Assembly: GCA_934281605.1 (NCBI GenBank)
Contig: CAKQXD010000004.1
Span: 1-64,000 of the forward strand
From: an uncultured Clostridia bacterium
Lineage (GTDB): Bacteria; Bacillota; Clostridia; Peptostreptococcales; Anaerovoracaceae
Direction: 5' to 3'
Length of the DNA stretch: 64,000 nt
Made by a program: the position numbers and the translations under genes. Below are positions 34,089 to 41,996 of the stretch, piece after piece. Positions within the stretch are counted from its first letter, which is position 1, and each line of letters starts with the position of its first letter. The notes under the pieces were generated by a model. The model did no database searches. It was not told where the DNA came from and saw only the letters and a program-made list of their open reading frames with translations.

Positions 34089-34139
34089 ATGAAAGGAGAA
34101 GGTGTTTACTCACCGAAACAATACAAACTATGCATGTAG
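34089..34139 (+). CDS. Possible 16-residue leader peptide overlapping the alr start
   Basis: ATG at 34089 opens MKGEGVYSPKQYKLCM and stops at 34137-34139, seven bases past the alr ATG in another frame. It has no good ribosome binding site of its own. Translation of it could reinitiate or couple at alr, whose own site is oddly far away. Weak evidence; noted because alr lacks a normal site. Confidence -1.
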   Translation: MKGEGVYSPKQYKLCM

Positions 34140-35266
34140 AAGCAAACAGAGCTGCCTGGATAGAAATCGATCTTAATTGCATTGATTACAATATCAAGGA
34201 AATCATCAACAAAGTTGGAGATGCATCAAAGATAATGGGCGTGATCAAATCAGATGCATATGGTCATGGTGCCGTAAAAATAGCTAAGTTGCTTTCTGAT
34301 AACGGCATTCATTCCTTTGCAGTAGCTACTCTTCCAGAAGCCATGGAACTTCGCAAAGCCGGTTTTACCAGCGAGGAACTGGTGCCGTTCTGTCTGGCTC
34401 CGGATTCACTGACTGAAACAATCGTTGAATATGATTTGACCCCATTAGTGTGTTCCCTTGAAAATGCGCACCTGATTTCACAGATCGCATCCGAAAAAGG
34501 GAAAACCATAAGCGGATACATTGCAGTTGATACAGGTATGGGCAGAATCGGTTACAATCCTGATTCTTCTGACGCTTTAGACGAGATCCTGCAGATGTCC
34601 AAGCTGGAAAATTTTAAAATCAAAGGCTTATTCTCTCATATGTCAACTGCTGATGAAACAGATAAAACATATGCACACTGGCAGGCAGACAGATTCAAAC
34701 AGTTTGCAGAGAAGATAGAAAGCTGTGGAATACCGCTTCCTGTCAAGACGTTTGCGAACAGCGCCGCCATTATTGATATGCCGGAAACATACTACGACAA
34801 GGTTCGTGCCGGTTTGATCATTTTCGGCTACTATCCATCTGATGAAGTGAACAAAAGTGCACTAAAATTGAAACCTGCCATGTCTGTAAAGGCAAGTATC
34901 ATTCAGCTTAAAAAAGTTCCGAAAGGAACTTACATCGGGTACAATCGAAAATTTATCGCCGAAAGAGACTCCTTAATAGCGACTATACCCGTTGGTTATG
35001 CAGACGGTCTGCCAAGGGCATATTCATCGACAGCTAAAGCTATTGTAAACGGGACTATCGTACCATTTGCAGGAAATATCTGCATGGATCAGTCCATGAT
35101 CGATGTAACGGAATTGTCCAGTATAAACGAGGGGGACGAAGTGACCATTATTGGTTCTGACAATAATAATCAGATCACAGCAAGCGACATCGCAAAAACA
35201 TCTGGTACGATTCCAAATGAAATATTATGCGGCTTTGGTCAAAGGTTATATAAAAAGTACGTTTAA
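34130..35266 (+). CDS. alr: Alanine racemase-type PLP amino acid racemase
   Basis: 378 residues. N-terminal WIEIDLNCIDYNI, PLP lysine in VIKSDAYGHGA (about residue 40), C-terminal VGYADGLPRAY and GNICMDQSMIDVT with the expected Cys-Met-Asp. Interconverts L- and D-alanine; some relatives prefer serine. Context with serine dehydratase and D-aminopeptidase suggests a catabolic racemase rather than the cell-wall enzyme, but this is inference. The only Shine-Dalgarno-like sequence (AGGAGAAGG) ends about 27 nt before the ATG, and no in-frame start lies closer. Confidence -1.
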   Translation: MHVEANRAAWIEIDLNCIDYNIKEIINKVGDASKIMGVIKSDAYGHGAVKIAKLLSDNGIHSFAVATLPEAMELRKAGFTSEELVPFCLAPDSLTETIVEYDLTPLVCSLENAHLISQIASEKGKTISGYIAVDTGMGRIGYNPDSSDALDEILQMSKLENFKIKGLFSHMSTADETDKTYAHWQADRFKQFAEKIESCGIPLPVKTFANSAAIIDMPETYYDKVRAGLIIFGYYPSDEVNKSALKLKPAMSVKASIIQLKKVPKGTYIGYNRKFIAERDSLIATIPVGYADGLPRAYSSTAKAIVNGTIVPFAGNICMDQSMIDVTELSSINEGDEVTIIGSDNNNQITASDIAKTSGTIPNEILCGFGQRLYKKYV

Positions 35267-35355
35267 AAATCTCTTGTAAACTCTTGTAAATAATAATGAA
35301 ATGAATAGTACAGAGATGCACAGGAATGCATCTTTGTATGGATAATATCCCTCTC

Positions 35356-35393
35356 AAAGAACCAGGCAGGGATCGATCCCTGCCTGGTTCTTT
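35356..35393. terminator. Bidirectional terminator between alr and the PepSY gene
   Basis: Perfect 38-bp palindrome (AAAGAACCAGGCAGGGATC and its complement) ending in TTT on both strands. The two genes converge on it. The space 35267-35355 holds nothing else I can identify. Confidence -1.
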
Positions 35394-35402
35394 ACATCTT
35401 TC

Positions 35403-35960
35403 TTAATTCGCTACGCCTTCTTCGCTCCGCTTCAGGATCTCGCCCGTCGCGCCGTCGATTTCAAATTCATGCTTCGTTTCACCATACACGATCTCAATTT
35501 CATATATAATAGAACCGTGCTCCGTGTCCAGATCCATCTCCGTGATGCAGTCGGAATCTGCTCCCGGCACGTTCTGCAAAGCGATCTCCGCCGCTTTCTC
35601 GATACCGATGTCTGTGGTCTGCACGGACATTTCGCCGGTTCCTTCCTTACCGTATTCCACGCTCTGTTTTTCTTTGCTGGTGATCTTGCCGTTCCGCACG
35701 TTGAGCTGATAATTGTACAGCATTTCCTCGCTGACGATGGTCACATCGTATTTCATACAGCCGCCGGTAAACTCCTTGTCCACGGCGATAGAATACTTTG
35801 CATCGCCCAGACCCGCATCCGCGCGAGCGATCTCCTCTGCCTTGACGCTGCTGATCCCACCAAAGAAGCCCATCAGCCAGCACATAAAAAGACCGACCAC
35901 CACAACGCCCGCAGCGATGCCTCCGATGATCAGTCCTTTTTTTCGTTTCTTCTGTTCCAT
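35403..35960 (-). CDS. Membrane-anchored PepSY domain protein
   Basis: 185 residues. One N-terminal membrane segment after a KKRKK start (about 9-33), then two PepSY-like repeats; the second (about 105-180) ends EFEIDGATGEILKR, the typical PepSY close. Such proteins lie outside the membrane and are thought to bind or inhibit proteases. The N-terminal sequence is not a lipobox. RBS GAAGGGG 8 nt from ATG. No operon partner. Confidence -1.
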   Translation of the reverse strand: MEQKKRKKGLIIGGIAAGVVVVGLFMCWLMGFFGGISSVKAEEIARADAGLGDAKYSIAVDKEFTGGCMKYDVTIVSEEMLYNYQLNVRNGKITSKEKQSVEYGKEGTGEMSVQTTDIGIEKAAEIALQNVPGADSDCITEMDLDTEHGSIIYEIEIVYGETKHEFEIDGATGEILKRSEEGVAN

Positions 35961-36036
35961 AGCAAATCCCCTTCTTCCTGTGATTTTTCAAGGTTGTCTT
36001 AGTATATCACAGGTGCCATGGGAAATTCTATCCCTT

Positions 36037-37716
36037 TTATTTCAAAACCGACTCAAAGCTGACTCCCGTAAGGGCCGCGTCGGCGATGTTGGCGCAGGAA
36101 TTGCTGATACGGTCAAAGCTGTGAAGGATCTTGGTAAAGTCGTTGGTCATCTCTGCGTCGCACGCGCCCTTCTTGACCCGCTTCATGTGATTCTTCCGCA
36201 GCCGGAGCGTCAGATCCAGCACGTTATCCTTCTTATGTACGATCTTCCTGGCATCCTCACCGTTTCCGGTCCTGATGACATCCAGCACGCTCCTGTACAT
36301 ATCCTCGATGATCGCCAGCCCGCCGCACAGATCTTCGATTGCCTCCGGCGACAACTGGTGTTTTTTCGTCAACATGTTCTGCAAAGACTCCGTCGCCTCG
36401 GTGCAAAGCGCATCTGCTCTCTCGATGTCGCTGAGGATGTACATCATTCCAGCCGTCTGATTCGCCTGCTCTTCTGTCATGGAACCGGAGGAGAACAAAC
36501 TGGAAAGATAGGATACGATATTATCATAGAGCTTCCGCACTACAATGCTTTCCTTTAAGATGGAGTCCACCCGGCGCAGATCCTGACGTTCGATAGCATG
36601 ATTGAGACGATGGATCATGTGCTCTACCATACCGCTGCACCGCAGGATCTCACGCGCCACCATTTCCATAGCAACAGCCGGCTGTGAGATCAGACGCGGA
36701 TCCAGGAAAATCGGAACTTCCTTCTGCTTGCTGTTCTTCTCCTTGTACGGCAGGATCTTTACCACGATTTTCACCAGCAGCCAGATCAGAGGCAGCCAGA
36801 TCAGGGTCATGGTGATGTTAAAGATCGTATGAGCGTTAGCGATCTGCCTTGCGATGACCTCCACTTCCGGGCCTTTGGTCGAGATCATCTGGATGAAATG
36901 AGCATACGGTTTGACGAACCAGATGAACAAGAAAGCGCCGGTGATGTTGAACGTGCAGTGAGCCAAAGCAGTACGCTTTGCATCGCGACTCTGACCGATA
37001 CACGCTAACAGTGCCGTGATCGTCGTTCCTATGTTATCCCCCAGAAGAATAGGGATGGCACCTGCCAGGCCGATGATGCTGGAAACGCCATCCGGGCCTG
37101 CCTGCGCTGCAAAGTTCTGCAGGACCGCAATGGTCGCGCTGCTGCTTTGCACCACCAGAGTCATCAGCGTTCCCACCAGTACGCCAAGCACCGGCATTCC
37201 GGAAACGTGATCGATCATATTGATGAAAACCGGACTTGCCGCCAGCGGTTTCATCACGCTGCTCATGATCTGGATGCCTTCAAACAGCAAACCGAAGGCG
37301 AAGATGGTCTGGCCGACGCTCTTGATCTTTTCTGATTTAAAGACGAAGGATACGATGAATCCTGCGAAAATGATAACGAAAATGTAGTCGCTGATGTTGA
37401 ACGCCAGCAGCTGTGCAGTCATCGTGGTTCCGATGTTGGCACCCAGGATGACGGAAATGCCCTGCTTCAGGCTCATAAGCCCTGCGCTGACGAAGCCGAT
37501 GACCATGACGGTCGTAGCGCTGCTGCTCTGCATGACCGCGGTGGCGATGGCTCCCGCCAGTACGCCCATCACCGGGTTGACCGTGAGGATGCCGAGGATC
37601 TTTTTCATCTTCTCCCCGGCCGCTTTCTGCAGCGACTCACTCATCATGTTCATGCCGAAAATAAAGATTGCCAGCCCGCCCAGCAGGCCGAATGTGATCT
37701 GAAAAGCGTCGTTCAT
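36037..37716 (-). CDS. Na+/phosphate cotransporter with C-terminal PhoU-like domain
   Basis: 559 residues. Two Na/Pi cotransporter repeats in the membrane part, each with the Q-S-S-S-A-T motif (VMQSSSATTVM and VVQSSSATIAVL), followed by a PhoU-like helical domain from about residue 342. Imports phosphate with sodium; the PhoU part probably couples to phosphate signalling. RBS AGAAGGAG 5 nt from ATG. The upstream Pho-box row supports induction by phosphate limitation. Confidence -1.
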   Translation of the reverse strand: MNDAFQITFGLLGGLAIFIFGMNMMSESLQKAAGEKMKKILGILTVNPVMGVLAGAIATAVMQSSSATTVMVIGFVSAGLMSLKQGISVILGANIGTTMTAQLLAFNISDYIFVIIFAGFIVSFVFKSEKIKSVGQTIFAFGLLFEGIQIMSSVMKPLAASPVFINMIDHVSGMPVLGVLVGTLMTLVVQSSSATIAVLQNFAAQAGPDGVSSIIGLAGAIPILLGDNIGTTITALLACIGQSRDAKRTALAHCTFNITGAFLFIWFVKPYAHFIQMISTKGPEVEVIARQIANAHTIFNITMTLIWLPLIWLLVKIVVKILPYKEKNSKQKEVPIFLDPRLISQPAVAMEMVAREILRCSGMVEHMIHRLNHAIERQDLRRVDSILKESIVVRKLYDNIVSYLSSLFSSGSMTEEQANQTAGMMYILSDIERADALCTEATESLQNMLTKKHQLSPEAIEDLCGGLAIIEDMYRSVLDVIRTGNGEDARKIVHKKDNVLDLTLRLRKNHMKRVKKGACDAEMTNDFTKILHSFDRISNSCANIADAALTGVSFESVLK

Positions 37717-37758
37717 AGGTTCTCCTTCTACTTTTTACTACCTCTTATTACGCTTTTC

Positions 37759-37842
37759 ATTATATACGAGCTATGTTAATCCTTATTTAACATCCCTGTT
37801 AATTCGACATTAAGTTTCGGCGGTTTGTTAAGGGAGAGTTAA
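37759..37842 (-). promoter_or_regulatory. Pho-box array and -10 of the phosphate cotransporter gene
   Basis: Minus strand -10 TATAAT at 37759-37764. Upstream are six TTAACA-like half-sites at 37774, 37785, 37797, 37808, 37826 and 37837 (plus-strand positions of TGTTAA, ATTTAA, TGTTAA, CATTAA, TGTTAA, AGTTAA), spaced 11, 12, 11, 18 and 11 bp. Firmicute PhoP binds direct repeats of TTAACA with an 11-bp period, so this is a good PhoP site. No clear -35 is visible, as for activator-dependent promoters. Confidence -1.
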
Positions 37843-38097
37843 GGAATGTGTCATAAATGAAACGCCCAGGCTCGCTTACTCAAATCCTGCTGAGGCGCTG
37901 CGGGGAATGGTTAGGTGACATTTTTTCACAAATCACAAAATCCTTCTCCTGGATCCGCAAACTGATCACGACTCAGATTGATCCAAGGGCTTCCATCAAC
38001 CGAGGTTCTATGATTTTCATTGGATTTATCCCAAAAAATCATAAAAACGTGTCGGCAACCGGCTACATGCCGGTGTTCCCCTTATTCGAGATTTCAC

Positions 38098-38125
38098 TTG
38101 ACCCTGAAAGTTCTTATGCTATAAT
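38098..38125 (+). promoter_or_regulatory. Promoter of the antisense RNA
   Basis: -35 TTGACC (38098-38103), 16-nt spacer, perfect -10 TATAAT (38120-38125). The stretch 37843-38097 before it holds no convincing gene. Confidence -1.
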
Positions 38126-38131
38126 AAAATC

Positions 38132-38213
38132 AAGAGGAAACCGTAAAACGGTTAGCCGATTAGTCTTTTAGAGACCGTCTTCAGCTGCACACTAGAAGGC
38201 GGTCATTTTATTT
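38132..38213 (+). ncRNA. Candidate antitoxin antisense RNA
   Basis: A short transcript of about 80 nt is predicted from the strong promoter to an intrinsic terminator: GACCGTCTTC (38173-38182) pairs with GAAGGCGGTC (38195-38204) and is followed by ATTTTATTT. It overlaps the 3' end of the small ORF on the other strand. It also carries CGGTTAGCC (38149-38157), which with G-U pairs can bind the identical sequence in the toxin leader (minus strand, 38320-38328). Confidence -1.
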
Positions 38214-38271
38214 CCCGTACTATTCGGTACAGGATCAGCAGATAAATCACATTAAACATGTAATCCATCAT
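38203..38271 (-). CDS. Candidate type I toxin peptide, 22 aa, hydrophobic
   Basis: Reads MMDYMFNVIYLLILYRIVRE followed by IK and a stop. A single membrane-spanning stretch with a charged C-terminal tail is the design of Fst/Ldr/TxpA-like toxins. The ribosome binding site AAGGAGGTG is perfect and 5-7 nt from the ATG. The same 7 bases are complementary to CACCTCC in the leader (38373-38379), so the site can be hidden. A convergent antisense RNA overlaps the 3' end. Too short for routine gene callers. Confidence -1.
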   Translation of the reverse strand: MMDYMFNVIYLLILYRIVREIK

Positions 38272-38536
38272 ACGAACCACCTCCTTTAGGCTAATCCCAA
38301 GGGACCCCTTTTCAGGTGTGGCTAACCGCTTTCAATTAACCGGGATACGGTGGACGGTTGCTCCCTGAGAAGGGAGGTGATACCGAACAAATCAGGCGTA
38401 AATAGTTTTACCATAAAGTAAAACACCCGTCCTTTATGCCACCTGACGGGTGTCTGAATCACTCATACAGGGAGCAACCGTTCCTGGTCTGACCGACACG
38501 TCAGACTCCCGGCATCCCTTCTGTATTTTTATTATA
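38272..38536 (-). promoter_or_regulatory. Structured leader and promoter of the candidate toxin mRNA
   Basis: Minus -10 TATAAT at 38531-38536 with no clear -35. The leader carries a hairpin GTCTGAC/GTCAGAC, an exact 14-bp inverted repeat (38354-38367 with 38468-38481) enclosing a terminator-like hairpin (ACACCCGTC with complement, followed by TTTACTTT), and the anti-Shine-Dalgarno CACCTCC at 38373-38379. Such long, folded leaders that need processing or refolding before translation are typical of type I toxin mRNAs. Confidence -1.
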
Positions 38537-38559
38537 AAACGATTCTCACCGAAAATCCA

Positions 38560-39447
38560 TCAAAACTGATGATTCTTCCGTTCTCTCTGAAACCTCCACT
38601 CGCTGAAGCATTCCAGTCCCATGGGCAGCAGCAGGAACACTGCGTAGATGCCATAGAATACATACGACCAGATGGTCACCCGGTTCCAGATGATCTCCGG
38701 ATCGTAGTAGATCCTGGTCTGATCCAGCATCAGAGCTGCCGCCAGTCCGATGAGGCAGGCGAACAGCACGACTACCAGACTGCGATCCCGGTTGTCAAAG
38801 CGATAGATGGAATAGGCTGTCCGGCCGCGCATCCCGCAGCCCCGGCTCTTCATGGAAAACCCGCTTTCGAGGAAGCTTTCCAGCGTCCAGGTAATCAGGA
38901 TCGACAGCTCCCGCACCCCGTTTTTCATCCGCTGCCAGAGACTGCCCTGATGCACGCTCCTGCCGATGCCTCGCTGGGCCGTTTCGATCTGGGAGGCCCG
39001 CACCCGGACTCTACCAAACATCCGCAGCGCCACCGACAGCATGAGAGAAAGCCGCGGCGAGATCTTTCCAAAAAGATAGACGATCTTGTCCACGGAAAAC
39101 ACCTCCAGAAAGCAGCTGAACATCATCAAAAACGCAGCCGCCGTCGTCCCCAGCACCAGCCCGTAAACGATGGACTCCAGGGTGATCTCGTTACCAATGA
39201 AATTGGCCGCCAGATCCGTCACGCCGAAGTGGTTGTAGGACGCATAAATCCCGGCATACAGCAAGACCATCGGGATCAGACACAGGTCAAAGACCAGTCC
39301 CCGCTTTCCCCGCAGCTTCACCGACCAGGCAAAGGATGCCGCAAACGAAATCGCCAGGAAAACCGGATGACGAAACAGAATGATCCCTGCCAGCGCTGCC
39401 GTGAAATATATCAAGTTGATCACAGGATGATAACTGCTGAATTTCAT
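38560..39447 (-). CDS. ecfT: ECF transporter transmembrane (T) subunit, second copy
   Basis: 295 residues, about six membrane segments, with the two short Ala-Arg-Gly coupling motifs of EcfT proteins: ASQIETAQRGIG and SFLESGFSMKSRGCG. These contact the ATPase. It follows the S subunit by 3 bp. A different T subunit lies at the head of the same four-gene set (41969-42862), so this system has two T proteins for one visible S and one fused ATPase. RBS GGAG 6 nt from ATG. Last gene of the operon. Confidence -1.
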   Translation of the reverse strand: MKFSSYHPVINLIYFTAALAGIILFRHPVFLAISFAASFAWSVKLRGKRGLVFDLCLIPMVLLYAGIYASYNHFGVTDLAANFIGNEITLESIVYGLVLGTTAAAFLMMFSCFLEVFSVDKIVYLFGKISPRLSLMLSVALRMFGRVRVRASQIETAQRGIGRSVHQGSLWQRMKNGVRELSILITWTLESFLESGFSMKSRGCGMRGRTAYSIYRFDNRDRSLVVVLFACLIGLAAALMLDQTRIYYDPEIIWNRVTIWSYVFYGIYAVFLLLPMGLECFSEWRFQRERKNHQF

Positions 39448-39450
39448 AGT

Positions 39451-40224
39451 CTACTCCGCTTCCATCATACCGTATTTGACCTTGATCCGGTCCAGCTTTT
39501 CGATCATGAGGCGCGCCAGCACCAGCAAGGTCAGAAACACCGCCAACCCATGCACCGCATTGAAAGGTATCCCCGACAGATACACAGCTCCCACCGACTC
39601 GGTATTGATCACAGAACTCATGGTAAACAATGTACACGTATCCAGGATCGGCCCGATGAGAATCAGGATCATCCCGCCGCCAACAAGCGCTGTCAGCATG
39701 CGCTTCCGGCTGGTCATCACGCCCGCTCTGCAAAGGTATCCCGCCAGCAGCCCCGCCAGTCCAAAGGCGAACATCTGCCACGGCGTCCACGCTCCCTGGC
39801 CGAAAATGAAGTTGCTCACAAATGCGCTGATGCTGCCGGTCATAAATCCGGCCTGCGGCCCCAGCGCCATACCGCAGATCATGACGATCCCTACGATGGG
39901 TTTAAACTGCGGGAACATAATGAACGCTGCCCGCGAAGCCACAGCAATCGCGCACATGACAGCGATGAGAACCATCTCCCGCGTCTGGGGTCTGCGCCGC
40001 TCAAAGCTGAGCCAGAAGGCCCCGATAGCGCACACGAGAACCAGCATACTGGTCAGGTAATATCTCCGGTCGCCCATATGCCAGGACAGCAGCAGGACTG
40101 CCGGGATCCCGATGACCACGAGAGCCAGCGCGATCCACTGCTTCATGGATCGGCGACCCGTCCCATTATTCTGCCGGGTCATATCATTCCCCGCCGTATT
40201 TTCTTTTATCTGTTTTTCCTGCAT
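39451..40224 (-). CDS. ECF transporter substrate-binding (S) subunit
   Basis: 257 residues: a charged N-terminal tail, an extra membrane pair, then the six-helix S core with FPQFKPIVGIVMICGMALGP, SFVSNFIFGQGAWTPWQM-type segment (AFVSNFIFGQGAWTPWQMFA) and GIPFNAVHG. The NFIFGQGPWTPWQ-like motif is found in S proteins of the cobalamin type (CbrT-like) and related groups; the substrate is inferred from the DUF4430 genes upstream. Overlaps the ATPase gene by 19 bp. ATGs at residues 15 and 27 are possible alternative starts. Confidence -1.
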   Translation of the reverse strand: MQEKQIKENTAGNDMTRQNNGTGRRSMKQWIALALVVIGIPAVLLLSWHMGDRRYYLTSMLVLVCAIGAFWLSFERRRPQTREMVLIAVMCAIAVASRAAFIMFPQFKPIVGIVMICGMALGPQAGFMTGSISAFVSNFIFGQGAWTPWQMFAFGLAGLLAGYLCRAGVMTSRKRMLTALVGGGMILILIGPILDTCTLFTMSSVINTESVGAVYLSGIPFNAVHGLAVFLTLLVLARLMIEKLDRIKVKYGMMEAE

Positions 40225-41996
40225 AATTCGATCACATCCTCCACGTTGACCCCATTCTGGAATATATGGCGGCTCATGCGGTTGGCCGCCGTCGTATAAA
40301 AGCTGTTGCGTGCAAAGAATTTCTCCGGCGTGTTGACCGTCACGATGCTCCCGTCGAAGAACATCCCCGTCAGATCCGCATACCGGGCGCAGAATTCCAC
40401 ATCGTGAGACACCATGACGATGGTCACACCATCCGCCTGCAGCCGCTTTAAAACCTTAGCGAATTTCTGTTTGAAAAAGCTGTCCATGCCCTTGGTCGGC
40501 TCGTCCAGCAGTAATATTTTCGGATCCGTCAGCATTACCTTGGCAAGAGCTGTCCTCTGCTGTTCCCCGCCGGAAAGATCATATGGGTGGCGTTCCAGCA
40601 AACCGTCGATTTCGCACATCTGGGCGATCCTCAGAATCCGCTCGTCGGCTGTTTCGGCGCTTCCCGCCGCTCCGCCGGCTGTCTGCCCGTCGCACATTTC
40701 CAGCAGCTCTTCCCGCACCGTTTTCTTCACGAACACGCTCCGCGGATCCTGTGGCAGCATGGCCAGAGTTCCTGCAAAGAGCTCTCGTCCCTTGTGTTTA
40801 TCCAGCCGTTTTCCTTCGATCCAGATCTTGCCCCGGTACGGTCTGCACACGCCGCAGATGCTTTTGAGCATGGTGGATTTCCCCGTGCCGTTTCCTCCCA
40901 CTACTGCAAAGAGACTGCCCTGCGGTATATCCAGGTTGACGCCTCGCAGCACGTCCGGCGCGTCTTTCTCGTAGCGGAACCATACGTCCTTCAAAGAGAC
41001 GATCAAAGGTGCGTTTTCCAGTTCTTCTTCTGTTTTATGACGGTCCGAATCCTCCAGTTCCTGTATTAAAGTCGCCGGGTCGCGGTCTGCAAAGAGCTGG
41101 CTCAGGAAGCTTCGTCCCTCCCGCACCGTAAGTGGACAGGTTTCCGACGTTTCGCCGCCGATCCCGTAATACACCTGCACCGGCGCCGGCATGGCCGTAA
41201 ACATCTCGTGCTCCCGTCTTTGCAGGAAGTCGCAGACTAGCCGCGGAGCGCCGTCCGTCAGGATCTGTCCCTGGTCCATGACCACGACTCTGTCCGCCGC
41301 GTGGTAGATATCCTCCAGCCGATGCTCCGTGATGAGTATAGTCGTTCCCAGCTCCAGATTGATCTTGCGGACTGTGTTGAGGAAGTCCGCCGCCGCAATG
41401 GGATCCAGCTGGCTTGTGGGCTCGTCCAGGATCAGTACGTCCGGCTGCATGGCCATGATGGACGCTAAATTCAGCAGCTGTTTCTGCCCGCCGGAAAGCT
41501 GGCCCACGTCTTTGTAGAACCAGTCCTGGATGCCGAAATAGCTGGCCATTTCCGCCACCCGAAGCCGCATGGTTTTCTGATCCATGCCCAGGCTTTCCAG
41601 CCCGAAAGCCAGCTCGTGCCATACTTTGTCGGTCACGATCTGGGCGTCCGGATCCTGCATGACGTAACCGATCTTCGATGCCTGCGTCCGCTGATCCGCC
41701 TCCTCAAGAGGTTTGCCGTGAAACAGGATCTCCCCGTCCCGTTTTCCGTGAGGGGTGAGCACCGTCTTGCAGTGCCGCAAAAGAGTCGTTTTGCCACAGC
41801 CGCTTTTGCCGCACAGCAATACATATTCTCCGTCTTCTATGGTCAGGTCAATATGCTGCAAAGCCTCCGGCGCATCCAAATGTTCCGGAGCACCAGAGTC
41901 CCCTTGCCCGCCGGAATGCTCCCGACTGTCCCCGGCCGCTCCGCCCGGTGCTCCCGGGTAGGAAAAACTTAAATTTTTGATCTCAAAACATGCCAT
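40206..41996 (-). CDS. Fused ECF transporter ATPase (two ABC domains)
   Basis: 596 residues from the ATG at 41996, preceded by GTGGAGG at 7 nt; a longer frame to 42074 has no site. Domain 1: Walker A GKSGCGKTT, signature LSGGQKQ, Walker B VLILDEPTSQLDP. Domain 2: GGNGTGKST, signature LSGGEQQR, ILLLDEPTKGMD. It equals an EcfA and EcfA' in one chain and drives uptake by ATP hydrolysis. A Pro/Gly/Ser-rich insert lies near residues 15-45. Start overlaps the T gene by 28 bp. Confidence -1.
   Translation of the reverse strand: MACFEIKNLSFSYPGAPGGAAGDSREHSGGQGDSGAPEHLDAPEALQHIDLTIEDGEYVLLCGKSGCGKTTLLRHCKTVLTPHGKRDGEILFHGKPLEEADQRTQASKIGYVMQDPDAQIVTDKVWHELAFGLESLGMDQKTMRLRVAEMASYFGIQDWFYKDVGQLSGGQKQLLNLASIMAMQPDVLILDEPTSQLDPIAAADFLNTVRKINLELGTTILITEHRLEDIYHAADRVVVMDQGQILTDGAPRLVCDFLQRREHEMFTAMPAPVQVYYGIGGETSETCPLTVREGRSFLSQLFADRDPATLIQELEDSDRHKTEEELENAPLIVSLKDVWFRYEKDAPDVLRGVNLDIPQGSLFAVVGGNGTGKSTMLKSICGVCRPYRGKIWIEGKRLDKHKGRELFAGTLAMLPQDPRSVFVKKTVREELLEMCDGQTAGGAAGSAETADERILRIAQMCEIDGLLERHPYDLSGGEQQRTALAKVMLTDPKILLLDEPTKGMDSFFKQKFAKVLKRLQADGVTIVMVSHDVEFCARYADLTGMFFDGSIVTVNTPEKFFARNSFYTTAANRMSRHIFQNGVNVEDVIELCRKNR

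Noticed and set aside
35647..35991. 114-codon minus-strand frame overlapping the PepSY gene
   Set aside because: Arg-rich out-of-frame reading of a gene that has a clear start, membrane segment and PepSY ending.
37857..38171. 104-codon plus-strand frame
   Set aside because: Weak start context, no family resemblance, and its 3' part overlaps the promoter and body of the antisense RNA.
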